A stretch of 64,000 nucleotides of DNA from Bacteroidia bacterium (lineage in GTDB: Bacteria > Bacteroidota > Bacteroidia > Cytophagales > Cyclobacteriaceae). Of the stretch, positions 33,505-42,548 are shown piece after piece. Each line of letters starts with the position of its first letter. Positions within the stretch are counted from its first letter, which is position 1. The DNA lies in assembly GCA_030425425.1 (NCBI GenBank), contig JAUIAO010000022.1, forward strand, positions 16,988-80,987. The letters run 5' to 3'. The notes under the pieces are model-generated. The model made no database searches, had not been told where the DNA came from, and saw only the letters and a list, made by a program, of their open reading frames with translations. A program made the translations under genes and the position numbers.

Positions 33505-33969
33505 TCAATTTGATTGTTTTAGTGACCTTCTATAATCAGTAGGTGATATCTCTACTACCTTTTTGAAAGCCTTATAAAAAGAAACCTTGTTTGAAAACCC
33601 TGCCATCTCGGCGATAGCATCTATGGTATAATGACTGTATTCTTCGCTGATTAGCATCCATTGTGCTTCTTTGATTCTGAGTTTATTGATATAAGTGTTG
33701 AAGTTTTGGCAGGCAATCGTGTTGATTGCTGATGAGACTTGTTTGTCCGTCAATTGTAACCCTTTGGCTACTTTTTCCAATCGAATATCTGGGTCCAGAA
33801 AGGCTTTATTTAATTTAATCCAATCATCTATTCTTTTAAAGTCTGCTTCCTTCTGATGGATATCTTCCACATCTTTTGAAGACTGGGTGTGTTTCGTTTC
33901 TCCGAGATACCACTTACGAATCAGGTAGAGGGTGATTAATATAGATATGATTAGTATGAAGATTTCCAT
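33505..33969 (-). CDS. Membrane-anchored AraC-type regulator
   Basis: The 154-residue protein has a single N-terminal membrane helix (MEIFILIISILITLYLI), a short linker and an AraC-type DNA-binding domain (about residues 60-150: LQLTDKQVSSAINTI and MAGFSNKVSFYKAFKKVVEISPTDY). There is no sensor domain; such short anchored forms occur in Bacteroidota, sometimes as the tail of hybrid regulators. It is next to the SusC operon (divergent, 371 nt apart), which makes it a candidate regulator of that operon. The TTTTTACAATT repeats in between may be its sites. Confidence 0.8.
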   Translation of the reverse strand: MEIFILIISILITLYLIRKWYLGETKHTQSSKDVEDIHQKEADFKRIDDWIKLNKAFLDPDIRLEKVAKGLQLTDKQVSSAINTIACQNFNTYINKLRIKEAQWMLISEEYSHYTIDAIAEMAGFSNKVSFYKAFKKVVEISPTDYRRSLKQSN

Positions 33970-34020
33970 TCAGTTTTTGTTAACAAAGTAATTCCTATCA
34001 TGAAGGCTCTGCCAAATGCA

Positions 34021-34276
34021 TTTTTACAATTCCCGGCAGTTCCTTCTTTTTTACAATTCCTTACTGAAGTAAAACCCTTATTTAGCAGCACCTCTTTATG
34101 TTGTACTGTTTCAAAAAAGGTTGCCTTTGTAGTAGGGGGCAACCTTTTTGTTTTGATCCAGAAACAGGCGGAATGGGCTTTTTTACAATTCAAAAAGCAC
34201 TCAAAACTTGACTGAATCGCTCAGAAGCCAGATTTTCTCAAAACCCTTACACGTCTACCTGTTCTTTTTTACAATT
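34021..34276. repeat. Four scattered copies of TTTTTACAATT between the AraC and SusC genes
   Basis: Copies with the core TTTTTACAATT lie at 34021-34031, 34048-34058, 34180-34190 and 34266-34276, the first two 27 bp apart. A related GTTTACAAT lies near 33469. In a 371-nt gene-poor gap this looks like a family of binding sites. The two reading frames that cross this stretch (34000-34215 on + and 33951-34193 on -) have no recognisable product, and I do not call them genes. Confidence 0.5.
34113..34149 (+). terminator. Strong terminator-like hairpin in the AraC-SusC gap
   Basis: AAAAAGGTTGCC (34114-34125) pairs perfectly over 12 bp with GGCAACCTTTTT (34138-34149). With A and T runs on both sides it could stop transcription in either direction. 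No recognised gene ends here, which suggests an unmarked short transcript or a leader that is cut short before the SusC gene. Confidence 0.65.
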
Positions 34277-34340
34277 ATTCACAGAAAGTCTCATCTACTC
34301 TTACGGTGATTTAAATCATGTTAAACCAAAAAAGTAGTTT

Positions 34341-37300
34341 ATGAGAAAACTTCTACAAATGGCATGTCTGGTTTTGCTCCAGGGGGTCTTGTTTGCACAA
34401 GAAAGAACCATCACTGGAACAGTAACCGGAAGCGACGGTACAGCATTGCCGGGAGTGAACGTGGTAGTGAAAGGTACTACCCAGGGAACCATCACTGATA
34501 TTGATGGTAATTATACACTGTCTGTTGGCAGTGGAAGTATTGTGTTGGTCTACTCGTTTGTGGGTATGGAAGCACAGGAAATTGCAATTGGTCAGCGGTC
34601 AGTTGTTGATGTCACCTTATCTGAAGATTCGCAGCAGCTGGCAGAGGTTGTTGTTACGGCTATAGGGATTGAGCGTCAGCAAAAAGCCCTGGGATATTCA
34701 GTAGGAAAGGTAGAGTCGAAACAAATTCAGCAGATTTCCGAGCCAGATGTATTGAGGTCTATGCAAGGGAAGATTCCAGGCGTGAACATCGCAGCATCTT
34801 CTGGTGCTCCGGGTAGTGCCACCCGAATCACCATTAGGGGTGCTTCATCATTATTTGGTAATAATGATCCGCTGTTTGTGGTGGATGGTGTGCCGTATAA
34901 TAATGCCCAATACAACACCAGTAATCAATTGATCGGAGGAGGGGCATATTCTACTCCTTTATCCTTTTTAGATCCGAATACCATCGAGTCTGTAAACGTG
35001 CTTAAAGGCGCAGCAGCAGCTGCACTTTACGGGTCCAGAGCGGCAAATGGAGTGATCTTAATCACCACCAAAGGGGGTACCACGCGACCTGCGAATAAGG
35101 GTCTTGAAGTGACGATTAGTTCTTCTTATTCTGTTGAGGAGATTGCCAATTTGCCTGATTATCAGAATAAATATGGTAACGGATCTGAATTCAATTATCA
35201 GAATTCGAACGGTGCATGGGGGCCGGCATTTTCAAGTAGAGACTCTTTTCCTACATGGCCTACGTATACAGCAGCTTTTCCGGATATGCCTACCAACTCA
35301 CCGTTTGTGGCTCAACCAAACAATGTGAAAGATTTGTTTGAAAAAGGGAGTGTTTTGGAGAATTCAATAAATGTCTCTGGAGGAAATGGTCAGTCTACTT
35401 TTTCAGGAGGAATTTCACGACTTAGTCAGGATGGGTACATTCCTCACGCGAGTTTTGACCGTACTTCCATCAACCTTGGGGCAAGGACCCAGCTGGAAAA
35501 TGGATTCAACTTTGGAGGGTCTGCTACCTACTCTAAAAGTGATATTCGAGGGCCGTTTTTTGGTGAAAACGGAGCGGCAGGAGCCGAGGTAGCTTCATCT
35601 TTTGCCAGAACACTTTGGCTAGGTAGAAACTGGGATAGCAGTCTTCCATACGAAACCCCATCGGGAGGCAATGTCTTTTACAATACTAATACCATAGATA
35701 ATCCTCGTTGGTCTTGGAAGCACAACGGAGTAGTAGAGCAGACAGATAGATTAGGGATGACATTTGATGTCAACTATGATATTACTGATTGGCTAAACGC
35801 TTCGTGGAAGGTTGGGACTAATCAATTTACTACCAGAAGGGAGCAGCGATATGATCTTGGTTCCAATGCATTCAGCGGTGGTGGAGCTATTACCACAGAT
35901 AATATTTCTTTTGAAGAACTCAATTCTGATTTTCTTATTTCAGCAGATCAGCAATTTGGTGAGTTTGATGTGAGGTTACTTCTTGGTCAAAACATCAATC
36001 AGCGAACTTCTGATAGACAATCTCTGACCGGTACAGGCATGGTCGTGCCAGATATTTTTGACCTGGACAATATGAGTTCTGTAGTTCCCAATGGTGGAGG
36101 CTTTTCTCAAAGAAGGCTCATGGGCTTGTTTTATGAAGTTTCTTTTGGCTACCGGGATTTTCTGTTTTTCAATACTACTGGAAGAAACGACTGGTCATCA
36201 ACCTTGCCATCTGCGGAGAGGAGCTTCTTTTATCCTAGTGCGTCTACTTCGTTTGTATTCACTGAATTGCTGGATGTAGACACTAAGTTTCTCAATTTTG
36301 GAAAGATCCGTGTGAGCTGGGCCAAAGTAGGTAATGATGCTCCGGTCTATTCATTGCAAAATGTGTATCAGGTTAATCTTGGACAATCTGCTGGAGCCAT
36401 TGGATCACAGCCTACTGTTGACTTTCCGATCGCGGGTCAGTCGGCAGCTACCCTATCTAATCTGGGAGCTGATCCAGGTCTTACTCCAGAGTTTACCACA
36501 GAATATGAGTTGGGGATGAACGTGCGATTGTTGAATAATCGAATTGATCTGGATGTGACCTATTATGATCGAAACTCTACGGATCAGATTGGGACTATTT
36601 CTACTCCATCCGTCACGGGATTCGAACAGATTACGACCAACTTCGGAAATGTGGAAAACAAAGGTTGGGAAATTGGCTTAAATATCATTCCTATCCAATC
36701 GCAATCAGGATTCACCTGGAGCACTTTCATCAATTACACGAAGAATAAGAACACGGTGCTTGAATTGTCCGATGGAGTAGAGCGTTTGAATATGAGGAAC
36801 TTATTCGGAGGAGGAATCAGACCAATTTTTGAACCTGGCCAGCCTTACGGAGCTCTATTCGGGACCACTTCTGCCAAGGATGAGGATGGTAACTGGCTGA
36901 TCAATCCAGCTACCGGATTATTATTCCCTGCTGTGGGTGATGATAGATTTCAAATCATCGGAAACCCTAATCCAAATTATACAGTGGATGTGACCAATAC
37001 TTTATCCTTCAAAGGAGTATCTCTTGGCTTTCTCATTTCCTATAAAGATGGAGGTGATATTTACACCACTACTGTAGAGCGTCTGATGGGGAGAGGAGTT
37101 GCTAAAGACACGGAGGACCGTGAGAAATCTAGGATTATTGCAGGGTATTTGGGAGACCCTAACACTGGTCAACCATTACTCGACGATTCAGGTAATAAAA
37201 TTCCAAACACTATTCAGGTGACCACAAATGATTTATTCTTTGCATCTGGTGGGCCAGAATCTTTCTTTATCAATGGAGCAGATGAAGCCTCAGTATTTGA

Positions 37301-37556
37301 CGGAACAGTGATACGATTACGCGAAATAAGTCTGGGTTATAGTTTTTCAAAGAATTTGCTGAGTAAGACGCCTTTTGGAAGTGCCAATATTTCCATATCT
37401 GGTCGTAACCTGTGGTATTTCGCACCTAATATTCCTCATTCTACCAATTTCGATCCGGAAGTCAACGGTTTTGGAGCTACAAATACTCAGGGTATTGAAT
37501 ATGCTGCAGCACCACAGACAAAGCGATATGGTGTAAATCTTAGGTTCACATTCTAA
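34341..37556 (+). CDS. SusC/RagA-type TonB-dependent outer-membrane transporter
   Basis: The 1071-residue protein has a signal peptide (residues 1-19), a CarboxypepD-like domain (ITGTVTGSDGTALPGVNVVVKG, then DIDGNYTLSV), a TonB-box stretch (LAEVVVTAIG), a plug with IRGASSLFGNNDPLFVVDG and NGVILITTKGG, and a 22-strand barrel ending in VNLRFTF. It imports a ligand delivered by the SusD partner that follows after 11 nt. No glycosidase gene is in this operon, so the substrate may be a peptide, an oligosaccharide or something else. The AraC-type gene upstream is a candidate regulator. Confidence 0.93.
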   Translation: MRKLLQMACLVLLQGVLFAQERTITGTVTGSDGTALPGVNVVVKGTTQGTITDIDGNYTLSVGSGSIVLVYSFVGMEAQEIAIGQRSVVDVTLSEDSQQLAEVVVTAIGIERQQKALGYSVGKVESKQIQQISEPDVLRSMQGKIPGVNIAASSGAPGSATRITIRGASSLFGNNDPLFVVDGVPYNNAQYNTSNQLIGGGAYSTPLSFLDPNTIESVNVLKGAAAAALYGSRAANGVILITTKGGTTRPANKGLEVTISSSYSVEEIANLPDYQNKYGNGSEFNYQNSNGAWGPAFSSRDSFPTWPTYTAAFPDMPTNSPFVAQPNNVKDLFEKGSVLENSINVSGGNGQSTFSGGISRLSQDGYIPHASFDRTSINLGARTQLENGFNFGGSATYSKSDIRGPFFGENGAAGAEVASSFARTLWLGRNWDSSLPYETPSGGNVFYNTNTIDNPRWSWKHNGVVEQTDRLGMTFDVNYDITDWLNASWKVGTNQFTTRREQRYDLGSNAFSGGGAITTDNISFEELNSDFLISADQQFGEFDVRLLLGQNINQRTSDRQSLTGTGMVVPDIFDLDNMSSVVPNGGGFSQRRLMGLFYEVSFGYRDFLFFNTTGRNDWSSTLPSAERSFFYPSASTSFVFTELLDVDTKFLNFGKIRVSWAKVGNDAPVYSLQNVYQVNLGQSAGAIGSQPTVDFPIAGQSAATLSNLGADPGLTPEFTTEYELGMNVRLLNNRIDLDVTYYDRNSTDQIGTISTPSVTGFEQITTNFGNVENKGWEIGLNIIPIQSQSGFTWSTFINYTKNKNTVLELSDGVERLNMRNLFGGGIRPIFEPGQPYGALFGTTSAKDEDGNWLINPATGLLFPAVGDDRFQIIGNPNPNYTVDVTNTLSFKGVSLGFLISYKDGGDIYTTTVERLMGRGVAKDTEDREKSRIIAGYLGDPNTGQPLLDDSGNKIPNTIQVTTNDLFFASGGPESFFINGADEASVFDGTVIRLREISLGYSFSKNLLSKTPFGSANISISGRNLWYFAPNIPHSTNFDPEVNGFGATNTQGIEYAAAPQTKRYGVNLRFTF

Positions 37557-37567
37557 ATACTGATATT

Positions 37568-39229
37568 ATGAAAAATAATTTTATATATAAAGTATTGACG
37601 CTCAGTATTACTGTGGTTTTACTGACTTCATGCGAAGATTTCTTTGATATTAATGTTGATCCAAACAATCCTACTCAGGTTACGCCCAATTTGTTGTTGG
37701 TCAACTCAGAAGCTGCAATAGCCGGTGCGGTGGGCATGGGTAGTGGGATTAATATGCAGACGAGCGTATTCATGCATCATGCTGTAAGAAGGGGAGCTGG
37801 TGATCAATATGTCACACAAGGAAATGACTTTGCCGTAGGTACTTGCTGGCAGGCATTTTATGATATTGCCATTCCTGATTTGAAAGTTATAATTGATCAG
37901 GAAACAGTGAATGGTAATATGGTGTATGTAGGGATTGCTAAAATTCTCACAGCCTACAGCTATTCTGTGATTGTAGACTTGTGGGGAGATGTGCCATTCT
38001 CTCAGGCCACACAGTTCAACGATTATCGATTTCCTGAATATGACGCTGATGAAGAGATTTATCCACAATTATTACAATTGATCGATGAAGGTATTGCAGA
38101 CCTCCAGGATGAAGAGGCTGAGAATGAATTTGTGCCAGCGGGTGATGATTTGATATACGGAGGTGACACAGATTTGTGGATCAAATTTGCCAATACGCTC
38201 AAATTTAAGATGCTTTATCAGCTTCAGGATGTTTCGGTTATTTCTGATCGGGATACTCAGATTACCAGTCTGGTATCAAATCCCGACACTTTGATCAATG
38301 ACATGAGCGAAGATTTTGAGTTTTGGTATGGCGCTTCTGGTCCTACACCTGAAAACCGACATGGTATGTTCGTTTCTGAATACACTCAGGGAAATCCTAT
38401 ATTCTATGTAAGTCCGTGGCTTTATGAGACCATGAAAGGCCAGAATACTGGAATTTTCACAGGTATCGAGGATCCAAGAATACCATATTATTGGAATAGG
38501 CAATTACAGCCGGGTGAGGCGCCTGAGAATCCTTTTGAGTATTTGACTGATGATGGATTTCTGACCATTCATTTTGGTTCTATACACCCGAACCAGGCTT
38601 CCGGCCAGCAATCGTCTCAAACTGTGTTTGGTCTTTATCCATGTGGTGGATTTTATGATGACGATAGTGGCACCAAGGTGACGGCTAGCAATGGCAATGG
38701 TGTAGCTCCAGAGAGAATGTTGCCATATTTCAAAGTACTGTATATGCGTGCAGAACTCGCTCTAGCCGGAATCACATCAGAGGATGATCGTCAGTTGCTC
38801 AGTGATGCAATCCAGGCATCATATGACAAGGTGAATCAGATGGTTGGTATCAATGGGCAAGCTAGTGTGCCCGAAATTGACCAGGCGGATATTGATTCTT
38901 ATATCACTTCAGTCCTGGGCGTGTATGACGCTGGATCTGCGGAAGAAAAGCTAGAGATTATTCTTACCCAAAAATGGATTGCCAGCCTGGGTAATAGTAT
39001 AGATGCTTACACAGATTACAGGAGGGAAGGATATCCTGTGCTGTTTGACCCGAATAATTACAATGGTAATTATGTAGGATCTAACCCGGATAACTTTTCT
39101 GCATTTACCACAGCAGGAAGGGGATACCCAGTTAGTTTTCCTTGGCAGCAGGTAGATTTAGATATCAATCCTAATGCTCCCGATCAGAAGGATCCTACTG
39201 ATTACAATGTGTTTTGGGACGTTAACTAA
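37568..39229 (+). CDS. SusD-like surface lipoprotein (SusD-like_2 type)
   Basis: The 553-residue lipoprotein has a lipobox at LLTSCED (Cys near residue 22) and the SusD-like_2 pattern: NVDPNNPTQVTPNLLL near the start, WQAFYDIAIPDLK, and a TPR-like helical core. It caps the SusC transporter 11 nt upstream. A third lipoprotein gene follows after 11 nt. The group differs from the starch-type SusD family, so a carbohydrate ligand is not assured. Confidence 0.9.
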   Translation: MKNNFIYKVLTLSITVVLLTSCEDFFDINVDPNNPTQVTPNLLLVNSEAAIAGAVGMGSGINMQTSVFMHHAVRRGAGDQYVTQGNDFAVGTCWQAFYDIAIPDLKVIIDQETVNGNMVYVGIAKILTAYSYSVIVDLWGDVPFSQATQFNDYRFPEYDADEEIYPQLLQLIDEGIADLQDEEAENEFVPAGDDLIYGGDTDLWIKFANTLKFKMLYQLQDVSVISDRDTQITSLVSNPDTLINDMSEDFEFWYGASGPTPENRHGMFVSEYTQGNPIFYVSPWLYETMKGQNTGIFTGIEDPRIPYYWNRQLQPGEAPENPFEYLTDDGFLTIHFGSIHPNQASGQQSSQTVFGLYPCGGFYDDDSGTKVTASNGNGVAPERMLPYFKVLYMRAELALAGITSEDDRQLLSDAIQASYDKVNQMVGINGQASVPEIDQADIDSYITSVLGVYDAGSAEEKLEIILTQKWIASLGNSIDAYTDYRREGYPVLFDPNNYNGNYVGSNPDNFSAFTTAGRGYPVSFPWQQVDLDINPNAPDQKDPTDYNVFWDVN

Positions 39230-39240
39230 ACAATGAAATT

Positions 39241-40218
39241 ATGAAAAGAATAATAAATATATGGGCCATTGGATTGGTCATAAGTGTGGTTTCATCTTGT
39301 GTAGATGATGACAAATTGTTCGAGTTGGATGATTTTGAAGTTGGGGCCCTTCCTAATATGCAGCGAACGTCAAATGATCCTGGATATATTGATTTTCAGG
39401 ATTTGGATCAAGCGACTATGGAGCTGATGGTTGATTTTGTGATAGACGTGCCACAAAGTGATGACGGAGGGCTTACCAATGGGGGAGATGGACGCGAACA
39501 TACGAGTACGGAGTTTGCAGAAGTTTCTTCTGTTCAGCTCGCGGTATCTTACAACGGAGCTTCTTCATCGGTAATCGAGAGTGGAGTGATTAGTGAAGTC
39601 ACATCCTGGCCAGCGACGTTTACTTTTAAAGGAGTGCAAGATCTAATAGATGCGATACCTTCATTGAATAGTAAGGATGATATTCAGCTTGGTGATGTTT
39701 TCACCTTCGTCTGTGGAGTAACATTGGCAGATGGTAGAGAGTTGCCGGCTTTTATCACCGATGCATCAGGTAATTCGTTGCCCAATTACAGCGTGAATTT
39801 TGCTGGCTCAGGAAATAATCCGGGTTTCGAATATGCGATCAGCTATCTGGTTACATGTCCGTCGGATTTGGCAGGAAACTATACCTCTACAGTCTTATCA
39901 TCCAATATTGCTTTGAGTAATTTCAGAACACCACAACCTGTAACTGTGACTGGATCAGGAGGTAGTTATATTCTCAGTGATGGTACAGCCGATATTTTCG
40001 GTCCGGATTTCCCACTTGGATTGGCATTTTCGGAGATTTGTGGTGAGATATTTATTACACCAGGATCTATTGAATTTCCAACATTGGTAATTTATGATCT
40101 TAACTCTGCCACGTATGATCCTGTGACAGATGTCATCACATTTGATATTACCTACAATGCCAATTCCTGTTGCGGGTTGCCTGGTATACAGTATGTACTA
40201 CAAATAGAGCCGGAATAA
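39241..40218 (+). CDS. Surface lipoprotein of the SusCD operon, unknown fold
   Basis: The 325-residue lipoprotein has a lipobox at VVSSCVDD (Cys near residue 20) and a beta-rich mature part with several Cys (FVCGVT, VTCPS, EICGE, SCCGLP). I recognise no named family. It is the third gene of the operon and would serve as the extra surface binding protein that such operons often contain. A strong terminator follows directly. Confidence 0.7.
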   Translation: MKRIINIWAIGLVISVVSSCVDDDKLFELDDFEVGALPNMQRTSNDPGYIDFQDLDQATMELMVDFVIDVPQSDDGGLTNGGDGREHTSTEFAEVSSVQLAVSYNGASSSVIESGVISEVTSWPATFTFKGVQDLIDAIPSLNSKDDIQLGDVFTFVCGVTLADGRELPAFITDASGNSLPNYSVNFAGSGNNPGFEYAISYLVTCPSDLAGNYTSTVLSSNIALSNFRTPQPVTVTGSGGSYILSDGTADIFGPDFPLGLAFSEICGEIFITPGSIEFPTLVIYDLNSATYDPVTDVITFDITYNANSCCGLPGIQYVLQIEPE

Positions 40219-40227
40219 ACTTATGAT

Positions 40228-40262
40228 AAAAGAAGAGGTCTGGATTGGATCTCTTCTTTTTC
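40228..40262 (+). terminator. Terminator of the SusCD-lipoprotein operon
   Basis: AAAAGAAGAGGTC (40228-40240) pairs with GATCTCTTCTTTT (40248-40260) in 13 bp, including one G-U, followed by further T. It begins 10 nt after the stop codon. Confidence 0.85.
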
Positions 40263-40299
40263 ATTAAATGAATTTTATTAAATATTTCAACGCAACATT

Positions 40300-40329
40300 T
40301 TGGTAATGTAAAAGACTGTGCTACTTTTG
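40300..40329 (+). promoter_or_regulatory. Bacteroidota housekeeping promoter of the initiator tRNA
   Basis: TTG within TTTTGG (40298-40303) and TACTTTTG (40322-40329) are 19 nt apart, matching the TTTG / TAnnTTTG consensus. It is the only clear full promoter I found, and it supports reading TACTTTTG as the -7 element elsewhere in the window. Confidence 0.8.
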
Positions 40330-40411
40330 CAGTCCACTTCGTAAACGAAGGCTCATTCAAAGCGACTAAAGTAATGAATTAGTTGCGAGCAATAGTTTAT
40401 AGTGGACATAT

Positions 40412-40484
<73 letters not shown>

Positions 40485-40495
40485 CTCTGAAAATC

Positions 40496-40534
40496 AGGCA
40501 GTTACGATCAAAAGTAGCTGCCTGTTTTTGTTTT
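40496..40534 (+). terminator. Terminator of the tRNA-fMet transcript
   Basis: CAGGCAGTTAC pairs with GTAGCTGCCTG (one wobble pair), followed by TTTTTGTTTT. It begins about 12 nt after the tRNA. Confidence 0.85.
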
Positions 40535-40910
40535 ACCTAAAACATACCTAAAACAATTTCACTGTTCTGGTATCTTAATTAACTCAAAGTCTTTTAGAGG
40601 TTTTTAAGGAAAAAAAGATTTCCTTTTCCTTTGCTTAACGGACTTTTAACCTTGCTTTAATCGTGTTCTGATTAAGTTTGAGTTTGGCTCACATACAATC
40701 CTGCATATCTTTTTTGTTTTCAATTGCTCATTATGTTTCTATAATATGCATTACATAATTGTTTCAGCAGAAAAAAACCTCAATGCAGTTGATTTTCAAG
40801 GAGTTGAGCTGTAGTCGTGTCGAATTCATGATGAATTCACTGTAAATGTTTTTCCTTTTTGTGAGAATGCTAGTTTTCAAAGAGCTAAATGAAGAATATG
40901 GATCGATTAA
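40535..40910. other. Gene-free stretch between tRNA-fMet and the transposase remnant
   Basis: I see no credible gene. The stretch is AT-rich. GAATTCAT-G-ATGAATTC (40822-40838) is a perfect 17-bp inverted repeat. GGAA and TTCC around 40608-40625 form a weak hairpin with T runs. The left end of the insertion element may lie here, but I cannot define its border. Confidence 0.4.
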
Positions 40911-41999
40911 GATTCTAGAAAGATTGTTTCTCGAAGTTGGAGTCTAGAGGAAGCGGGCGCCCGAATGACACAGGAATTCACGGCTTTTTTAAAAGAACTG
41001 CATCGACAGTTCGGCGGTAAGTTGTAAAAGCCTTGGAGAATACTTTCACGTGAACGGAAAACTTCTCGAAGAACAATATGCCGTACACTTGAGTGATTAC
41101 TCCACCTGGGATCAACTAGATCATGCTGAGAATTACATTGTCTTTCCCGAGAATATTGGTTCTTATCGCACCATAGATGAAACCTCACTTTCACAAGGAG
41201 AACTTTATACTGTAATCACGAACAAGGAAGCCAAAGGCCGCAAAGGAACTTTGGTGGCTATGATTAAAGGTGTTGATAGTGAAAGGGTTAAGTCTATACT
41301 TCACAGAAAAGTACCTTTGGAAACAAGACGTCAGGTGAAAGAAGTTATCCTCGATATGGCTGCCAATATGGAGCAAATTGTCCGCAAAACATTTACCAAA
41401 GCCACACTAGATACAGATAGATTCCATGTACAAAAGCTAGCTTATGATGCTCTTCAACAAATGAGAATTGAATATCGCTGGGAAGCGATAGAACAAGAGA
41501 ACAATGAAATAGAGCTGGGAAAGCAAGTGGGTCAACCATACAAACCACACATCCTTGATAATGGAGATACTCCAAAGCAACTTCTGGCACGTAGCAGATA
41601 CCTACTCTTCAAAAGAAAAGACAACTGGACACCCTCTCAGATTTATCGTGCAGAGATACTATTCTACCGATACCCAAGATTAGAACAGGCCTATAACTTG
41701 GCTCAAAACTTAGGATATATCTATATCATAAAGGACAAAGGGGTGGTATACACCAAACTGGCTCAATGGTATAATAGGGTTGAAGAGTTGGGGTTCAAAT
41801 CTTTCAATACCATATCAAGAACCATCCAAAGTCACTATGAAACTATCCTGAATTACTTTGATCAGCGTAGGGGCACGCCTAGTGTACAAATGCTGCAGCA
41901 GAATCATTTAATGCCAAAATCAAGGCACTGAGAGCTCAGTTCCGTGGGGTAAAAAGGGTGTCTTTTTTCCTTTACAGATTATCCAAAATCTATGCTTAG
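40911..41999 (+). pseudogene. ISAon1-family transposase, 5'-truncated and frameshifted
   Basis: The main frame (41050-41931) encodes NGKLLEEQYAVHLSDY, the DDE motif regions TIDETSLSQGELYTV and LDTDRFHVQKLAYDAL, and so matches the ISAon1/ISL3 group. Upstream, another frame (40911-41026) carries the C-terminal end of the first IS reading frame (RSWSLEEAGARMTQEF...), starting straight after a stop codon. Downstream, the true C-terminus (AAAESFNAKIKALRAQFRGV..., ending TAG 41997-41999) lies in a different frame, so a frameshift near 41885-41895 cuts off the catalytic Glu. The first shift could be programmed in a live element; the second cannot, so the element is dead. Confidence 0.82.
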
Positions 42000-42056
42000 T
42001 ACAATTACTCCCCAGAAATATTGCTTGATCCCTGTTCGGATACTCAACCAAAAACT

Positions 42057-42092
42057 CTCAAATCATGGTTATGATCATAACCATGATTTGAG
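42057..42092. repeat. Perfect 36-bp palindrome
   Basis: The half-site CTCAAATCATGGTTATGA is followed directly by its exact reverse complement, giving 18+18 bp with no spacer. There is no T run after it. It lies 58 nt past the transposase remnant and 492 nt before the first xus gene. It may be an operator, a recombination site or a leftover of the mobile element. Confidence 0.75.
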
Positions 42093-42401
42093 TCAGAACC
42101 CGGAAGTGGTAATTCATCAAGTTTTTCACGTATTCTCGCTTGATCTATGAATCTTTTCATCAAGCTCATTCCTCCAAAGGGAGATACTGGTTTGGATGAA
42201 TATTCAATCCGTAAATTGATCTACTTTCGACTAACCATTTTGGTGATTTTGATGTTAGCACCAAAATCGCATATATCCTTAAATAATCGAAGTTTCATCT
42301 CAATTTCCAATTCTTTATTGCATAATCACTATTGAAGGACTTTAAATAAGTTTCTCAGTTCAAAAATTCGCAATTTTCTTGTATTGATTAAGTGTTTTAA
42401 T

Positions 42402-42438
42402 CAATCGATTGCGTAAAATAACACAATCGATTGCGTAA
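42402..42438. promoter_or_regulatory. Twin operator-like repeats before the xylan locus
   Basis: CAATCGATTGCGTAA occurs at 42402-42416 and 42424-42438, identical over 15 bp and exactly 22 bp apart. Each contains the 10-bp palindrome CAATCGATTG, the type of centre seen in LacI-family operators. The second copy covers the TTG (42431-42433) that would serve as the -33 element of the promoter at 42456, so repression is likely. No LacI-type gene is in the window. Confidence 0.6.
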
Positions 42439-42455
42439 TTCTAATTTGCAAAATA

Positions 42456-42463
42456 TATATTTG
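42456..42463 (+). promoter_or_regulatory. -7 element (TATATTTG) of the xylan utilisation operon
   Basis: TATATTTG matches TAnnTTTG exactly, with a TTG 22 nt upstream inside the second operator repeat. Predicted start is near 42470, leaving a leader of about 80 nt before the SusC gene at 42549. Confidence 0.55.
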
Positions 42464-42548
42464 TTGTTAAGTCACTGTTTCTAAACTTAAAATAGTACGG
42501 TTTCATTGATCTGTTACAAACCTAAAAAATCAATTAAAAAAGAATACT

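Noticed and set aside
34000..34215. Overlapping 71- and 80-codon frames on both strands (33951-34215)
   Set aside because: They run through the TTTTTACAATT repeats and the terminator hairpin and resemble no protein family.
34307..34318. TGATTTAAATCA as an FNR-type box for the SusC operon
   Set aside because: The core fits, but it is only 22 bp from the ATG, leaving no room for a promoter after it; one such core is expected by chance in this much AT-rich DNA.
42147..42335. A 62-codon frame before the xylan operon
   Set aside because: No recognisable product, in an AT-rich regulatory gap, with no ribosome site or partner gene.
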